DNA from: Allolobophora icterica
Lineage: Eukaryota > Annelida > Clitellata > Crassiclitellata > Lumbricidae
DNA: 64,000 bases
Direction of reading: 5' to 3'
Assembly (NCBI GenBank): GCA_963556255.1
Contig: OY744611.1
Span: forward strand, 3,307,730-3,371,729
The notes under the pieces are model-generated. The model did not search any database, was not told where the DNA came from, and saw nothing but the letters and a program-made list of their open reading frames with translations. Numbering within the stretch: the first letter of the stretch is position 1; each line of letters starts with the position of its first letter. Shown piece by piece: positions 45,414 to 54,393 of this stretch. The position numbers and the translations under genes were made by a program.

Positions 45414-46682
45414 CTAGTAAACGACGTTGAATTTGCTGCCATCCGATTCAAAATTCAGGAGTCGGTCGCTGATCAGGACGGCATATGCTGTCGTATTATT
45501 TGGTACCCCTTCGTTAAAGTCCACCTTGATTTGTATGTCCTGTACAGAGGTTTTAAGTCGTTCAGATTGCCTCCGCACGTCCAGAACGAAGATCGGAAAC
45601 AAATCTACAAATTCGATTGGTGTCAGTTGGCATGACGATTCACGCGCGTCTATGCCGCAATATTCTTCCTTGAAGTCACGTAGGGCCTTGTAAGCGCGAG
45701 CGGTTGTCCTCTTTGTGAAGTCGAGATTCATGTCAACCACTGGGTAGCGATCGGTGTTGAGCATAGCGAATATGTTGCGAACCTGTGCATGGTCAAACAG
45801 TGCCGGATTCTGGCCTTGATGTGCATTCTTTCCAGTCTGAAAAGCAACAAGAATCCACCGCGGTTTTTCCGTGCCCGACTTAACGCTCAAACGCCAGGAA
45901 AAAGTCGTCGCTCGTGGCACCGCAATGTTGTCGCATTGCATGGCGCGGAATGCTACAGGTACCTTAACCTTGGCTTCAATCTGCTTCATAAGCATGCTTT
46001 TATACTCCAAAGCGGGTATTATATGCGGCATGAACCAGGAGAGTTTAGTCAGCGCGATCTGGCCATTGGTCGCTGCGGCTTCCTTGAAGATCGCGTCTGC
46101 ATCTCCCTGCCGGCTCAGCAGTAAGGAGTGTTTAATCCCGTATACGACCTTGTGGTAATCATCGCAAAAACCGAATAGATGTCTTAAGGGAACGATGAAT
46201 GAAAACGTTCCAATAGGGACGGGTTTTCCAATGATCATCAGTCGACGGGCCTCAAAGCCGAGATTCGCAGCCGCCGCCGCCGCGGTCGTGTCCTTTTGCC
46301 AACACATGTTTAAACCTTCGCCTTTGGAAAAATCATCGCCGTATACCAGCATGCCTTTCATCGTTGTGGCTTGCCCAGGTGACATGACATTCTCTATCTC
46401 GGTGTTGTTAGCCAAGTATCGAATCTGAGAAAACATGTACGGGATGGCGTTGTTGATGAATGACACCAGCGAGTCTGCGATGTAAGCCGCGCCAGTTGAT
46501 GTAAGCCTGCCCTCCACAAGAAGGTAGCTCTTGGAAGGCTGTGTGAAAATGTCTTGGTTCTGGATGTCTATCTGTATGGCCTGGCCATTGTTACGAAACG
46601 GTCGGCCAGCCAAGAAGGGAACCTGTGCCGTCTGCGGTGCAAAGAAGAGCCAGATTTTGCCTTCGAAAGCGCGGAAGCGCAA
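45414..46682 (-). CDS. Major capsid protein, Polinton double-jelly-roll type (about 422 aa), start unresolved
   Basis: Recognised by YLLVEGRLTSTG, INNAIPYMFSQIRYLANN, MKGMLVYGDD, then FSWRLSVKSGTEKPRWILVAFQTG, QNPALFDHAQVRNIFAMLN and YPVVDMNLDFTKR, a pattern found in Polinton hexon-like capsid proteins. The frame is open to a TGA at 46701-46703, but the first in-frame ATG lies only at 46436. The N-terminal codon given is TTG and should not be read as a start. An ATG at 46693-46695 lies 13 nt upstream, one nucleotide out of frame. Either an indel broke the gene, the assembly is wrong, or a leader exon exists. The C-terminus ends at TAG. It faces the phospholipase gene divergently. Confidence 0.88.
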   Translation of the reverse strand: MRFRAFEGKIWLFFAPQTAQVPFLAGRPFRNNGQAIQIDIQNQDIFTQPSKSYLLVEGRLTSTGAAYIADSLVSFINNAIPYMFSQIRYLANNTEIENVMSPGQATTMKGMLVYGDDFSKGEGLNMCWQKDTTAAAAAANLGFEARRLMIIGKPVPIGTFSFIVPLRHLFGFCDDYHKVVYGIKHSLLLSRQGDADAIFKEAAATNGQIALTKLSWFMPHIIPALEYKSMLMKQIEAKVKVPVAFRAMQCDNIAVPRATTFSWRLSVKSGTEKPRWILVAFQTGKNAHQGQNPALFDHAQVRNIFAMLNTDRYPVVDMNLDFTKRTTARAYKALRDFKEEYCGIDARESSCQLTPIEFVDLFPIFVLDVRRQSERLKTSVQDIQIKVDFNEGVPNNTTAYAVLISDRLLNFESDGSKFNVVY

Positions 46683-46686
46683 GACT

Positions 46687-46720
46687 CGTGAGCATAAGTC
46701 TCACGAGACTTATGGAGGCT
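46687..46720 (+). repeat. 34-bp palindrome-containing repeat, copy B
   Basis: Inverted partner of copy A, 1.8 kb away, located between the divergent capsid and phospholipase genes. The hairpin arms CATAAGTCTC/GAGACTTATG are intact. Confidence 0.85.
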
Positions 46721-46761
46721 CGCTACTGAATAGGGCCCTCAACGCTCTACCTCTACCAGAA

Positions 46762-47136
46762 ATGCATATGAGCCTTCCATCCGGTATGTCTTCGGAAGAT
46801 AATCCGGGAGGTTCTTTCCAGAATACAGGAAAGTACTCTTACTGTGGACCATTCACAAAACTCGATAAACGGCTGTCACAGCGCTATCACGGTGTTAATC
46901 AGCTCGACCGTGCGTGCCTCCACCACGATGTGGCTTACGCAGTTCATAAAGATACCCCAGGGCGTAACCACGCAGATGACATCCTCGCTGCAGCCGCGTC
47001 GAAGATCGCACTCACCGATGAAACTCCGGATTATGAGAAGAAGGATGCGCGGCTGGTATCAGCCATTATGTCAGCGAAGTCGAGGCTGGGGATGGGTGTC
47101 AGAACGAAGGGCCAGCGAAAACGCAAACGCAAATGA
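46762..47136 (+). CDS. Phospholipase A2-like minor virion protein (124 aa)
   Basis: I start at the ATG at 46762 because the frame upstream runs antisense through the capsid gene; ATG 46768 is an alternative. Residues 27-31 YCGPF match the calcium-loop YCGxG of PLA2 and of parvovirus VP1 unique regions; the last glycine is phenylalanine here. Residues about 49-59 (DRACLHHDVAY) contain the catalytic HD pair and a flanking cysteine. The C-terminus is a strongly basic KGQRKRKRK tail, possibly DNA-binding or nuclear targeting. In parvoviruses such a domain breaches endosomal membranes during entry; a similar virion role is inference here. The stop at 47134 is followed by a hairpin before the integrase. 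Confidence 0.8.
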   Translation: MHMSLPSGMSSEDNPGGSFQNTGKYSYCGPFTKLDKRLSQRYHGVNQLDRACLHHDVAYAVHKDTPGRNHADDILAAAASKIALTDETPDYEKKDARLVSAIMSAKSRLGMGVRTKGQRKRKRK

Positions 47137-47175
47137 ACGCAAACGAATTTCTCATTTGCGCGCGTTCATTTGTGT
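47105..47175. promoter_or_regulatory. Intergenic hairpin between phospholipase and integrase genes
   Basis: CAAATGAACGC (about 47,128) pairs with GCGTTCATTTG (about 47,162), with inner CGCAAATGA/TCATTTGCG words matching the left-end hairpin at 40,979. TGTAATATATAG at 47,191-47,202 is a TATA-like element upstream of the integrase ATG. Confidence 0.5.
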
Positions 47176-47212
47176 ATGTGTTTACCTGTTTGTAATATAT
47201 AGTATTACTGAA

Positions 47213-48226
47213 ATGTCTAAGCACCTTTCAGCCGTCTATTACAGCCCTAGAGGTTACTGGCGAGGTAAGTCTGCGGTGAAGAAACTAGCCTCAGCCGCCA
47301 AAGTTTCCGAGGCGGAGGCTCGCGATTGGTTGAAGAAACAAGCTGTGTGGCAGATTTATCTTCCCGTTCCACGCCGCATACCGCGTCCAAAGTTCGAGGA
47401 AAATCAACCAAACGCCGTACACCAAGCCGATCTCTTGTTTTTACCTCACGATAAAGTAGGTCGAAAGACTTATAAATACGCTCTCACTGTTGTTGATGTT
47501 GCCTCACGATACAAAGAAGCCGAACCGTTGATCAACAAAAGTGCGACCGAAGTCGCCGCCGCTTTAAGCCGGATCTATAAGAGGGGCCCATTAACTTGGC
47601 CTCGACTCTTTCAGGTCGATCCTGGACGCGAATTTATGGGTGATTTTACACCGTTGCTGACGAAGCACGACGTTCTTGTAAGACGCGGGCAGGCCGGAAA
47701 TCATCGCCAACAGGGCATCGTTGAGCGCTTTAACCGTACTCTAGCTGAGCGACTTTTCGGTGCTCAATACGCTCAGGAATTGCTCCTGGCTGCAAGGGGG
47801 TCATCCGAACGGTCAGTGGAATGGGTTCGCCGGTTGCCCGAAGTTGTAGCTGCACTAAACGATGAGCCGACGCGTTTGCTCCACATGAAGCCGGTTGAAG
47901 CGATGAAAGCTGCTAAAGTGACACAGAAGCCCTCTCATTCACAAACTAAAGGTCGTTTATGGGGCTTGGATGAGCCTATTCTTCGACACGACGTTCTCGT
48001 CCGATATTTGTACGCTCCCGGCGAGCTCGAGGGTGGAAGCAAACGCGCCACCGACCCTAACTGGTCGCTCACCATCCACGCTATTTTGGATGTTGTTCGG
48101 CAGGCTGGCCAACCGGCTTTATACCATCTAGTTGATGTGCCTGGCCGCGGGTTTGTACGTGAGGAGCTGCTTCTGGTGCCTATGGGCACTGAGTTACCAC
48201 CCGACAGAATACTCAACCGTCGTTGA
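47213..48226 (+). CDS. Retroviral-type (rve/DDE) integrase of Polinton (337 aa)
   Basis: The ATG at 47213 is chosen because earlier in-frame codons are the shifted frame of the phospholipase gene. Catalytic triad: D73 in NAVHQADLLF, D136 in RLFQVDPGREF and E171 in QQGIVERFNRTL, with 34 residues between D136 and E171, as in retroviral integrases. KYALTVVDVASRYKEAEPL is the typical RNase-H-fold strand. Residues about 225-337 form a C-terminal domain with strands such as ILDVVRQAGQPALYHLVDVPG that may bind DNA ends or chromatin. It joins the TIRs to target DNA and makes the 6-bp duplication. The frame is intact and all three catalytic residues are present. The ORF overlaps the polymerase stop tail-to-tail by 14 bp. 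Confidence 0.92.
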   Translation: MSKHLSAVYYSPRGYWRGKSAVKKLASAAKVSEAEARDWLKKQAVWQIYLPVPRRIPRPKFEENQPNAVHQADLLFLPHDKVGRKTYKYALTVVDVASRYKEAEPLINKSATEVAAALSRIYKRGPLTWPRLFQVDPGREFMGDFTPLLTKHDVLVRRGQAGNHRQQGIVERFNRTLAERLFGAQYAQELLLAARGSSERSVEWVRRLPEVVAALNDEPTRLLHMKPVEAMKAAKVTQKPSHSQTKGRLWGLDEPILRHDVLVRYLYAPGELEGGSKRATDPNWSLTIHAILDVVRQAGQPALYHLVDVPGRGFVREELLLVPMGTELPPDRILNRR

Positions 48227-51200
48227 TTTTGTAGTGCCCGTATGCCAGCGTTGTTATCCCGTCCGGAGATATCCACTTTTTTGTGTCTAATGGAGAGAGG
48301 ATGATCTTATTCTGCTCGTACACTCCGATCTGGTGGTCATGGCTTCTAATCACGACTTGTGTGTGCCGCATTTCTTCTCGTTCGAACAGGCATTCCTTGT
48401 ATAGCTCGTGGTGCAGATCCTTCTTCACAACTGCTCTCTGAACGCCTTTTGCTTTCCTGATTTCTGAACCGCCCGATTTTAAGATCGAGTACATCTTCGG
48501 ACGCAATCCTACGAATTGGGCTATGGCCACTCCGTTACATTCATCCTTGAACTTGCCCACGACTTTCTTGTTCTCGACGTCGTAGTACGGGCTGTCTCTA
48601 GGAAACTCACTAAAGTCGTATGAGTGTTTTTTGTTCCACATATCGGCATAGGCGTTCGGAGTTTCCACCTGAAATAACAGGCTGTCAGTGTCTGTGTATA
48701 AGAGTTGGGCATTGTTGCCGTACTCGTTTTTCACATCGTTGTACCAGAAGTCGTACATCAGATGCTTGCTGAGGTCGAGGACAGCCTGGCCGACATATAC
48801 AGGTCTGTTTAACTTGAGCTTGTTCTTCAAACTGTGAATCGCGGCGAGTTGGTCGTTGAAGATTTTGTGTGATATGTAGGCCGGGTCAGCAATTAGTTTA
48901 CGAAGTTTGTCAACTTTTGAGGTCGGTACCAGGTTAACTCTGATTCTTTTTCTAAGATTTTCCATGGTCTTTCCAAAGACCGCATTATTAGCCAGTTTGA
49001 AGAAATCCTTCTCAAACTCCGACGTTGCCTTCGCTCTCAATTTCGTATTCATCTCGATGTATGGAGCCATCCATGCCTCCTGTCTAAACTTAATGACACG
49101 ATGAATTTTAGAAACTCGTAGCCCTAACGAGTGGTAGAGTTTGAGATTTCTATAATGGACCACATACCGCTCCTTAGGTCGTAGGCTTGGTACTAACTTC
49201 ACATGCTTTGTGAACTTGCCTCCCAACTCGTTCATAAGCACATTCTGATAGTCACTCAACCACTCCTCTTGGACTGTCAGGGTCTCCGGTGCTAAGGGAT
49301 AGTCGCTATGTGATTCGTGGAGGTGCTCCGGGTACCCGAGATCGACTTCAAGTAGGAAGCCTTCAGGCGCGTCATCTGGAGTTTCCAACACTTCATCGAG
49401 AGTTGGACTTTCCCAGCTAAATCCTCCAACTGGCAGTGGCTGTTGCATCGCCCAGCCGTAAAGATTATTCGCGTCGAGATACATGATCCAGTTGTCTGGC
49501 TTCGTGGTATCGTAGTCGGGGCATTGTGGGTTATTGGCTTTTGCGAAGCGCTTAGATACCATCGAGATTCCACCTCGGAGACCTTTCTCTACGAACAAAT
49601 GCATATCTATATCGGTTAAAAGTTCGAGCTCGATTTTTGTCTTTTTCAACAAAGCGTCCCAGGCCATTCCTGGCAGGCTGAAGTAATTTGCCGGATCTAA
49701 ACTGTAGTGTTTCATCGATGTGTTTCTGAAGGTCTCGAAGACATCTGCAAGTAGAAGTACATCCGTGCGGAGATACAGGTCGTGATAGTCGCCCAGAGTT
49801 TTACAGTCGAATTCATTCCATACTCGTTGGGCGTGTTGATAATCCTCATCAGAAATGTTCTCTCGGGACAGCCTGCTGTAGAACGCTTCTTTGGGTGGAA
49901 GTCGGTCTTCTTCGAAGCGGTGGTAATCATGGATGTATTCGTAACAATATACGCCCTTTCGTCTCAACAGATCTAGTTTTGTCCTATCATTATGATTTTT
50001 TTCGTTTATATAACCCGCTGTGACTTTGAGATCCTCTAACGACAGGTTTCCTGATAATTTATCCAACGAGCTGTTTAGAAACTGGAGACTATCAATGAAC
50101 TGTAGTTGTCCTATGTTGAATGTCATGTATTTCTCCATATTGTTTGGGATGCAGTTAATATCAGTTTCCTCATCCTGTGCGGCCTCACAGCTACCTATCG
50201 CTTGCATTATGAGATGACTGTCATAGCCTCGTAGATTGTGGAAGACCACTGGTACCTTACACTTATCGGCATATATTCGAAGTTTAAGGTTGCAGGCGTT
50301 GTGAGCGGCACCTCGGTACTTACCGGTAATGTGACAGTGGTCGCGAACTCTATCCTCTTCGAGCGCTTCTCCGCAGATATGACATTCAGTAGCCTCGCGG
50401 AATGATTGGCGATCGGCCGGTGACATAACCATCTTAGCTGGGGTGGCCAGCCTTTGTTTGATAGTGGCTAGCTCGCCTTGTAGTCGTTGTAGGAACTCTT
50501 GCACAGCGTTCTCTCCACGATACACCACCGGCTTCTTCGTGCGACCGTCGCATCGAACCACTATGTAACAGAAGCTGCATGGTTTCTGCTCAGCTATCTG
50601 TCTGGTGTTGCTCTCGATGGGGTTCATGACTGCACCTTCGATTGGTATGTTTAGAGCCTCGAAGTCTGCGTAAATGATATACGGAGTGCGCATCTGTTTG
50701 TGATGGTTCTGGAATTTGAGGATATTTTCATCCTCTTTTGGCATCTCAATCCGCTGAGGCTTCTGACTAAATTAAATGCCCTGGCAATCTTTGATATGGG
50801 CATCCAGTAAGTCTTGTCTACAGAATATGTGTAGGCAGCGACGACATGGGTGTTTCTTGCTTTTGTCTTTGCTATTTTGATTAAGAATTCGGCCAAGGTC
50901 TTTAATCCAGACGTAGTGGTAATCCTCACCTTTAACCAATAGTAGAAGATCGATATTGTAGCCTCTATCAGTCTGCTTTGAGACATAAATTGGGTACAGC
51001 CCTTCATTCCATCCGAAGACCGATACGGACACCATAGGGTTCTGACGCTCGAATTTACCGATATCAGTGGCCTTCACTGGAAATTCTATACCGTCGAAGT
51101 TTAGCTCGTGAAGGTGGGCACGATACTTACTGGGACGATAGGGGTGTTGCTTATGATCTACTGGATACATGGCGCTTAGTATTGCCCACTCGAAGCAGAG

Positions 51201-51473
51201 GTTGTCTTCATTCTTTACATTAACCACCGAATGACATGGGATATACTTTGGTGTTGGAAAATAGCTTTTACCTCGGAATGGTTGATACTTTGCAACACTG
51301 AGGTCTAGCGCCACGACCCGCTTCACTCTCCAACCCGATCCCTCATTGGTGTACTCTTCGAGGAGTTTTAGTACTTCGGCCTTGGCCTTTCGAATAGCCC
51401 CTTGGATTTTACTCGCAGTGGTAATTGGTTCTGCTTTGCTTCGAAAGTATGCCGTGTTGGTAGTAAAAACGGC
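48213..51473 (-). pseudogene. polB: Protein-primed family B DNA polymerase, broken by an in-frame stop and lacking a start
   Basis: The long uninterrupted part (48213-50744, 843 aa counted from its first Met) has ExoI YADFEALN (D27, E29), an inserted endonuclease-VII/Zn block CHICG...DHCHITG...CN (121-152), ExoII FHNLRGYD (168-175), ExoIII YHDLYLRTD (320-328), polymerase motif A YLDANNLYGW (422-431), motif B KLANNAVFGKTMEN (583-596) and motif C YTDTDS (683-688). The N-terminal part (50775-51473, same frame) continues the family pattern with NEDNLCFEWAIL and a CRRCLHIFC...H zinc motif. A TAA at 50772-50774 separates them. No ATG occurs at the N-terminus before a TAG at 51474-51476, so the first residues are missing or elsewhere. 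All catalytic residues in the C-terminal part are intact. Confidence 0.9.
50772..50774 (-). other. In-frame TAA within the DNA polymerase reading frame
   Basis: The stop lies between the N-terminal zinc motif and the ExoI block; both sides are in the same frame with no indel. It may be a nonsense mutation, a readthrough site or an assembly error. Confidence 0.9.
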
Positions 51474-51619
51474 CTACAGCGGCTCAGCTGGCTAGCCTTT
51501 ATTTTTAAAGCATATATTTTTCATTTATGGATTGGCCAAAACGATGTCTCGATTTCGATTCTTCCTCTTCCCTTAAAACTGTCCGACTCATTGAAGCATT
51601 AGGATTTTTGATCCCCACC

Positions 51620-51790
51620 TATCGATTATGATTTGACTGAGCGCTTGTGAATAGGCTGCACGACTTCGCCTTTTGTGCGCTATAGAAATCTCCAGAGTAC
51701 TATTACATTGAACCGTATGACTGATTGAACTGATTTGACTAAGCACCTGTGAATAAGCTGGGGGGTTTTTTGCGATCACTTTTGCTGCTA
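51620..51790 (+). repeat. Two LINE/SINE 3'-tail-like segments
   Basis: ATTTGACTGAGCGCTTGTGAATAGGCTG...GCGCTATAGAAATC and the related ATTTGACTAAGCACCTGTGAATAAGCTG...GCTATAGAAGTTC lie in tandem. The same tail occurs inverted at 61,735-61,800. Confidence 0.6.
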
Positions 51791-51959
51791 TAGAAGTTCA
51801 ACACAGCGGCTTGTCCAATGTATCTTTTATCTATAGAAAGCTTACAGAGCCATATAAAATTGACCATGGTGCTGTATAAATTCCCTCTAATAAAGACCGG
51901 CTCTAAAAAACAGTCTTGGTTTAAACGTAACACGTTTCTGAAAACAGCTCCGAGATTCT

Positions 51960-52219
51960 CGTGGTCTGTTCCACGAAGCGCATTGAGAGCTCTCTTTAGA
52001 AAAGAGAATGGCATGTCAAGAATGTTATCCTGGTATACAATGCTAGTGGTATTTTTAGATATGATGTAATTGTGCTATAAATATTTTTTCGTGGTCTGTT
52101 CCACGAAGCGCATTGAGAGCTCTCTTTAGAAAAGAGAATGGCATGTCAAGAATGTTATCCTGGTATACAATGCTAGTGGTATTTTTAGATATGATGTAAT
52201 TGTGCTATAAATATTTTTC
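51960..52219. repeat. 130-bp tandem duplication
   Basis: The unit starting GTGGTCTGTTCCACGAAGCG at 51,961 is repeated at 52,091 with no visible differences. Each unit contains short palindromes CGTGG...CCACG and GAGAGCTCTC. Non-coding. Confidence 0.9.
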
Positions 52220-52979
52220 ATGGCTGTTTTGGTTTCGTGAAGCCATATATTCGAGTCTGCCCAATAGTTAAACTTCAATGTCTGGGTCAAGACTCGCCCT
52301 GGTGCTAAATAAATTCTCTTTTGTATTTCACAGTCTTAATTTAAAAAATTAACACGTTTGAAACACAGGCTTGATGTGTCCAGAACCTGGAAAACCTGAA
52401 AAAATCCAAAACACTGACTCAATACGCTTAATGAATGGTTGTGGGCTGAAGGCAGAGTTCGCAGCAGATGGTTATGCAAACGTTAGGGTTATGCAAACGT
52501 TATTTCTCGACCGCCCTATTCTGCACTCGTTAGATCAGCCGAAGCAAAACACAGCCCACAGCCCTCAGGCTGGCTTTGCGCGCGCATCGCCTGTAGACAT
52601 CCTGCTTTCGGCTTGAGGTTGATTCAGCCAGGCCGATGGATTCAGCTGCGTTCGGCCAGCGGTGGACTTTGACCTGTCCAAGGAATAACAAATTTATTCG
52701 TATGGAGCGCTGATCATTCAATACAGTGTTTTTAGTACCAAAAGCAAGCTATGATGTAAATAAGTAAACACCATTTATTAACCAGTAAAAAAGACTATGC
52801 CGATACTAATAGGCATTTTTTATTTAAAAAAATTTACACGGTTTCAACAAATTTACGAAAGTGTGGTTAGGTTTTATAAATTGATTTTTCATTCAGTAAA
52901 CATATTGGGCCTAAATCGAATATAGAAAAGAATAGCAGTCTCTTAAGCCGGCTTTAAGATGGCCATGAACATTAAATAT

Positions 52980-53530
52980 TAGCGACTTAATTTTCTTAGC
53001 CTCTGCATAAGAGGGCGGATGGTCAGTCCTCTCCCTCACCGTCTCATCTTCCCACTAACAGTGTACGGCCAGTGCACTCATTATAGCTCAGTTGGCTACC
53101 ATCCATCCATTGTTCCATCCATCGACTGACGAGCGTCCCCTATTTTACAGAGCAATCCCTTAAGCTAGTCCTGACGCGGTCATAGGTATAAAGTGTTATC
53201 GACTTCATTTTCTTGGCCTCGGCATATGAGGGCGGTTGGCCAATCATCACCCTCACCGTCTCATCTTCCCACCGACAGTGCACAGCTGGTGTACTCATTA
53301 TAAGCGAGTCGGCTAGGGCGTGCAGATGAAGCAGAAATCTCGAACCCATTTTTCTACCCTGGAGGGAATTTGAACCCTCGACCTGTCGATTGAGAATTCT
53401 CCACGCTAACCACTATACGATCGAACACTTAGACGCCTGAAAAATCTTCCTGTTGCGGGAGCTGGTACTGGTGTGGGTTGAGAGCGCTGCTGATCTGAGT
53501 GGGCGCTATATAAATGTTCAGTAACCACAT
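52980..53530 (-). repeat. tRNA-derived SINE-like repeats
   Basis: On the minus strand about 53,435-53,355 reads as a degraded tRNA: A-box-like GTATAGTGGTTAGCG and B-box-like GGGTTCAAATTCCC. The acceptor stem does not pair and the T-loop has one extra base, so it is not a functional tRNA. The following body (about 53,205-53,340) recurs as a diverged copy at 52,990-53,110, sharing CCCTCACCGTCTCATCTTCC. About 53,495-53,520 on the plus strand has the GCGCTATATAAATG tail. Confidence 0.55.
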
Positions 53531-54190
53531 TGTTTTCTCTAGTATGGTGCGGTATGGTTATTTGTATAGGCCTACATGCATGCATACATACTGTTAAAAT
53601 TAACTCACGCTTAGTTAGACCGCAAAATGCGTAATTAGCTCTAAATTTATTAAAGCCTGTAGATTGGACAAAACTAACCTTTGTTCATACATGGCTGTAT
53701 CACCTCCTCAAATCTCAGACATATCCTTCGCTGTCTCTGACGAGGAAAAAACATAATCTTTGCCAAACTATCGTTGATAACTAATCGCAGGATTTTTTCC
53801 TTCAAAGAGGAAGTAACTTATAGCTTATGGCTTATTTCACAACCATTTTTCTCTTTGACCCAACAGACCGGTTTTAACCGGATCTAAATGTATGCGTTCA
53901 TAGGCCAAAAGGCTATTGCAGCGCGTATAAACTATGGTACACTCTTTCTGTCATAAACGTACATTATAGGTGTAAATTAGATCTACAAACAAGACTTCTA
54001 CATTTTCATGGGCCCTTAAATTAAAAAGCCGGGAACTAAAAACTAATAGGTGATCTGCTATTAACGTCTGCGAGCCCCACAGACTCTCTGTAGGCCCTGA
54101 AAATCAATCTACTATCAGGACAACGCCCGTCTAAGGGCCTAAATTCAATGAAATAACAGTGTTTATGAAATAACTGTGTTTATGAAATAA

Positions 54191-54388
54191 CTGTTTTCAA
54201 AGATCCACTTAGCACCACGATTCAAAAGACTTCTAAGCCACGATAGCCACAGACACTGCTTGGAAACCGATCGTTGATAAGGGTCAGTGGGTCCTGTAGG
54301 CCTCTGTGGACGCTTTTCTGTAGAGATAGTCTTTATATCAAGCAGCTTTTTGTAGCGCATGATTTCAACCCCGTATTGGACCACTACT
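54191..54388 (-). repeat. Right terminal inverted repeat (198 bp)
   Basis: Reverse complement of 40624-40821 with one difference; ends GGTCCACTACT-type sequence at 54,388. Inside it, 54,120-54,190 has short ATTTCATAAACAC tandem repeats. Confidence 0.97.
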
Positions 54389-54393
54389 TCACC

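Larger units (their letters stand above)
51477..54190. other. 2.7-kb non-coding right part of the Polinton-like element
   Basis: No viral gene recognised on either strand: no Walker-A/B ATPase, no penton. Contents include two L2-type tail-like pieces (51,620-51,785), a 130-bp tandem duplication (51,960-52,219), and a tRNA-derived SINE-like region (52,980-53,530). A typical Polinton would continue with polymerase N-terminus and other genes here, so invasion or replacement by host repeats is likely. Confidence 0.65.
40618..54393. mobile_element. Polinton/Maverick (adintovirus-like) integrated element, full span with target duplications
   Basis: The termini AGTAGTGGTCC...GGACCACTACT lie at 40624 and 54388. 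TTCACC (40618-40623) precedes the left end and TTCACC (54388-54393) follows the right, or 5-bp TCACC if the last T belongs to the element. The 13.8 kb between encodes the set that defines Polintons: retroviral-type integrase, family B polymerase, adenain-type protease and a capsid gene set. No packaging ATPase or certain penton was found. The 6-bp duplication and AG start are as known for Polintons. Removing the element restores a continuous L2-like RT reading, which confirms the boundaries. Confidence 0.93.

Noticed and set aside
46531..46761. N-terminal extension of the phospholipase ORF
   Set aside because: This part is antisense to the conserved capsid gene, so a start at 46762 or 46768 is more likely.
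46844..47212. N-terminal extension of the integrase ORF
   Set aside because: It is the shifted frame of the phospholipase gene; integrase similarity begins after the ATG at 47213.
53355..53435. Functional tRNA gene on the minus strand
   Set aside because: A and B boxes are present but the acceptor stem does not pair and the T-loop has an extra base; it fits a SINE head.
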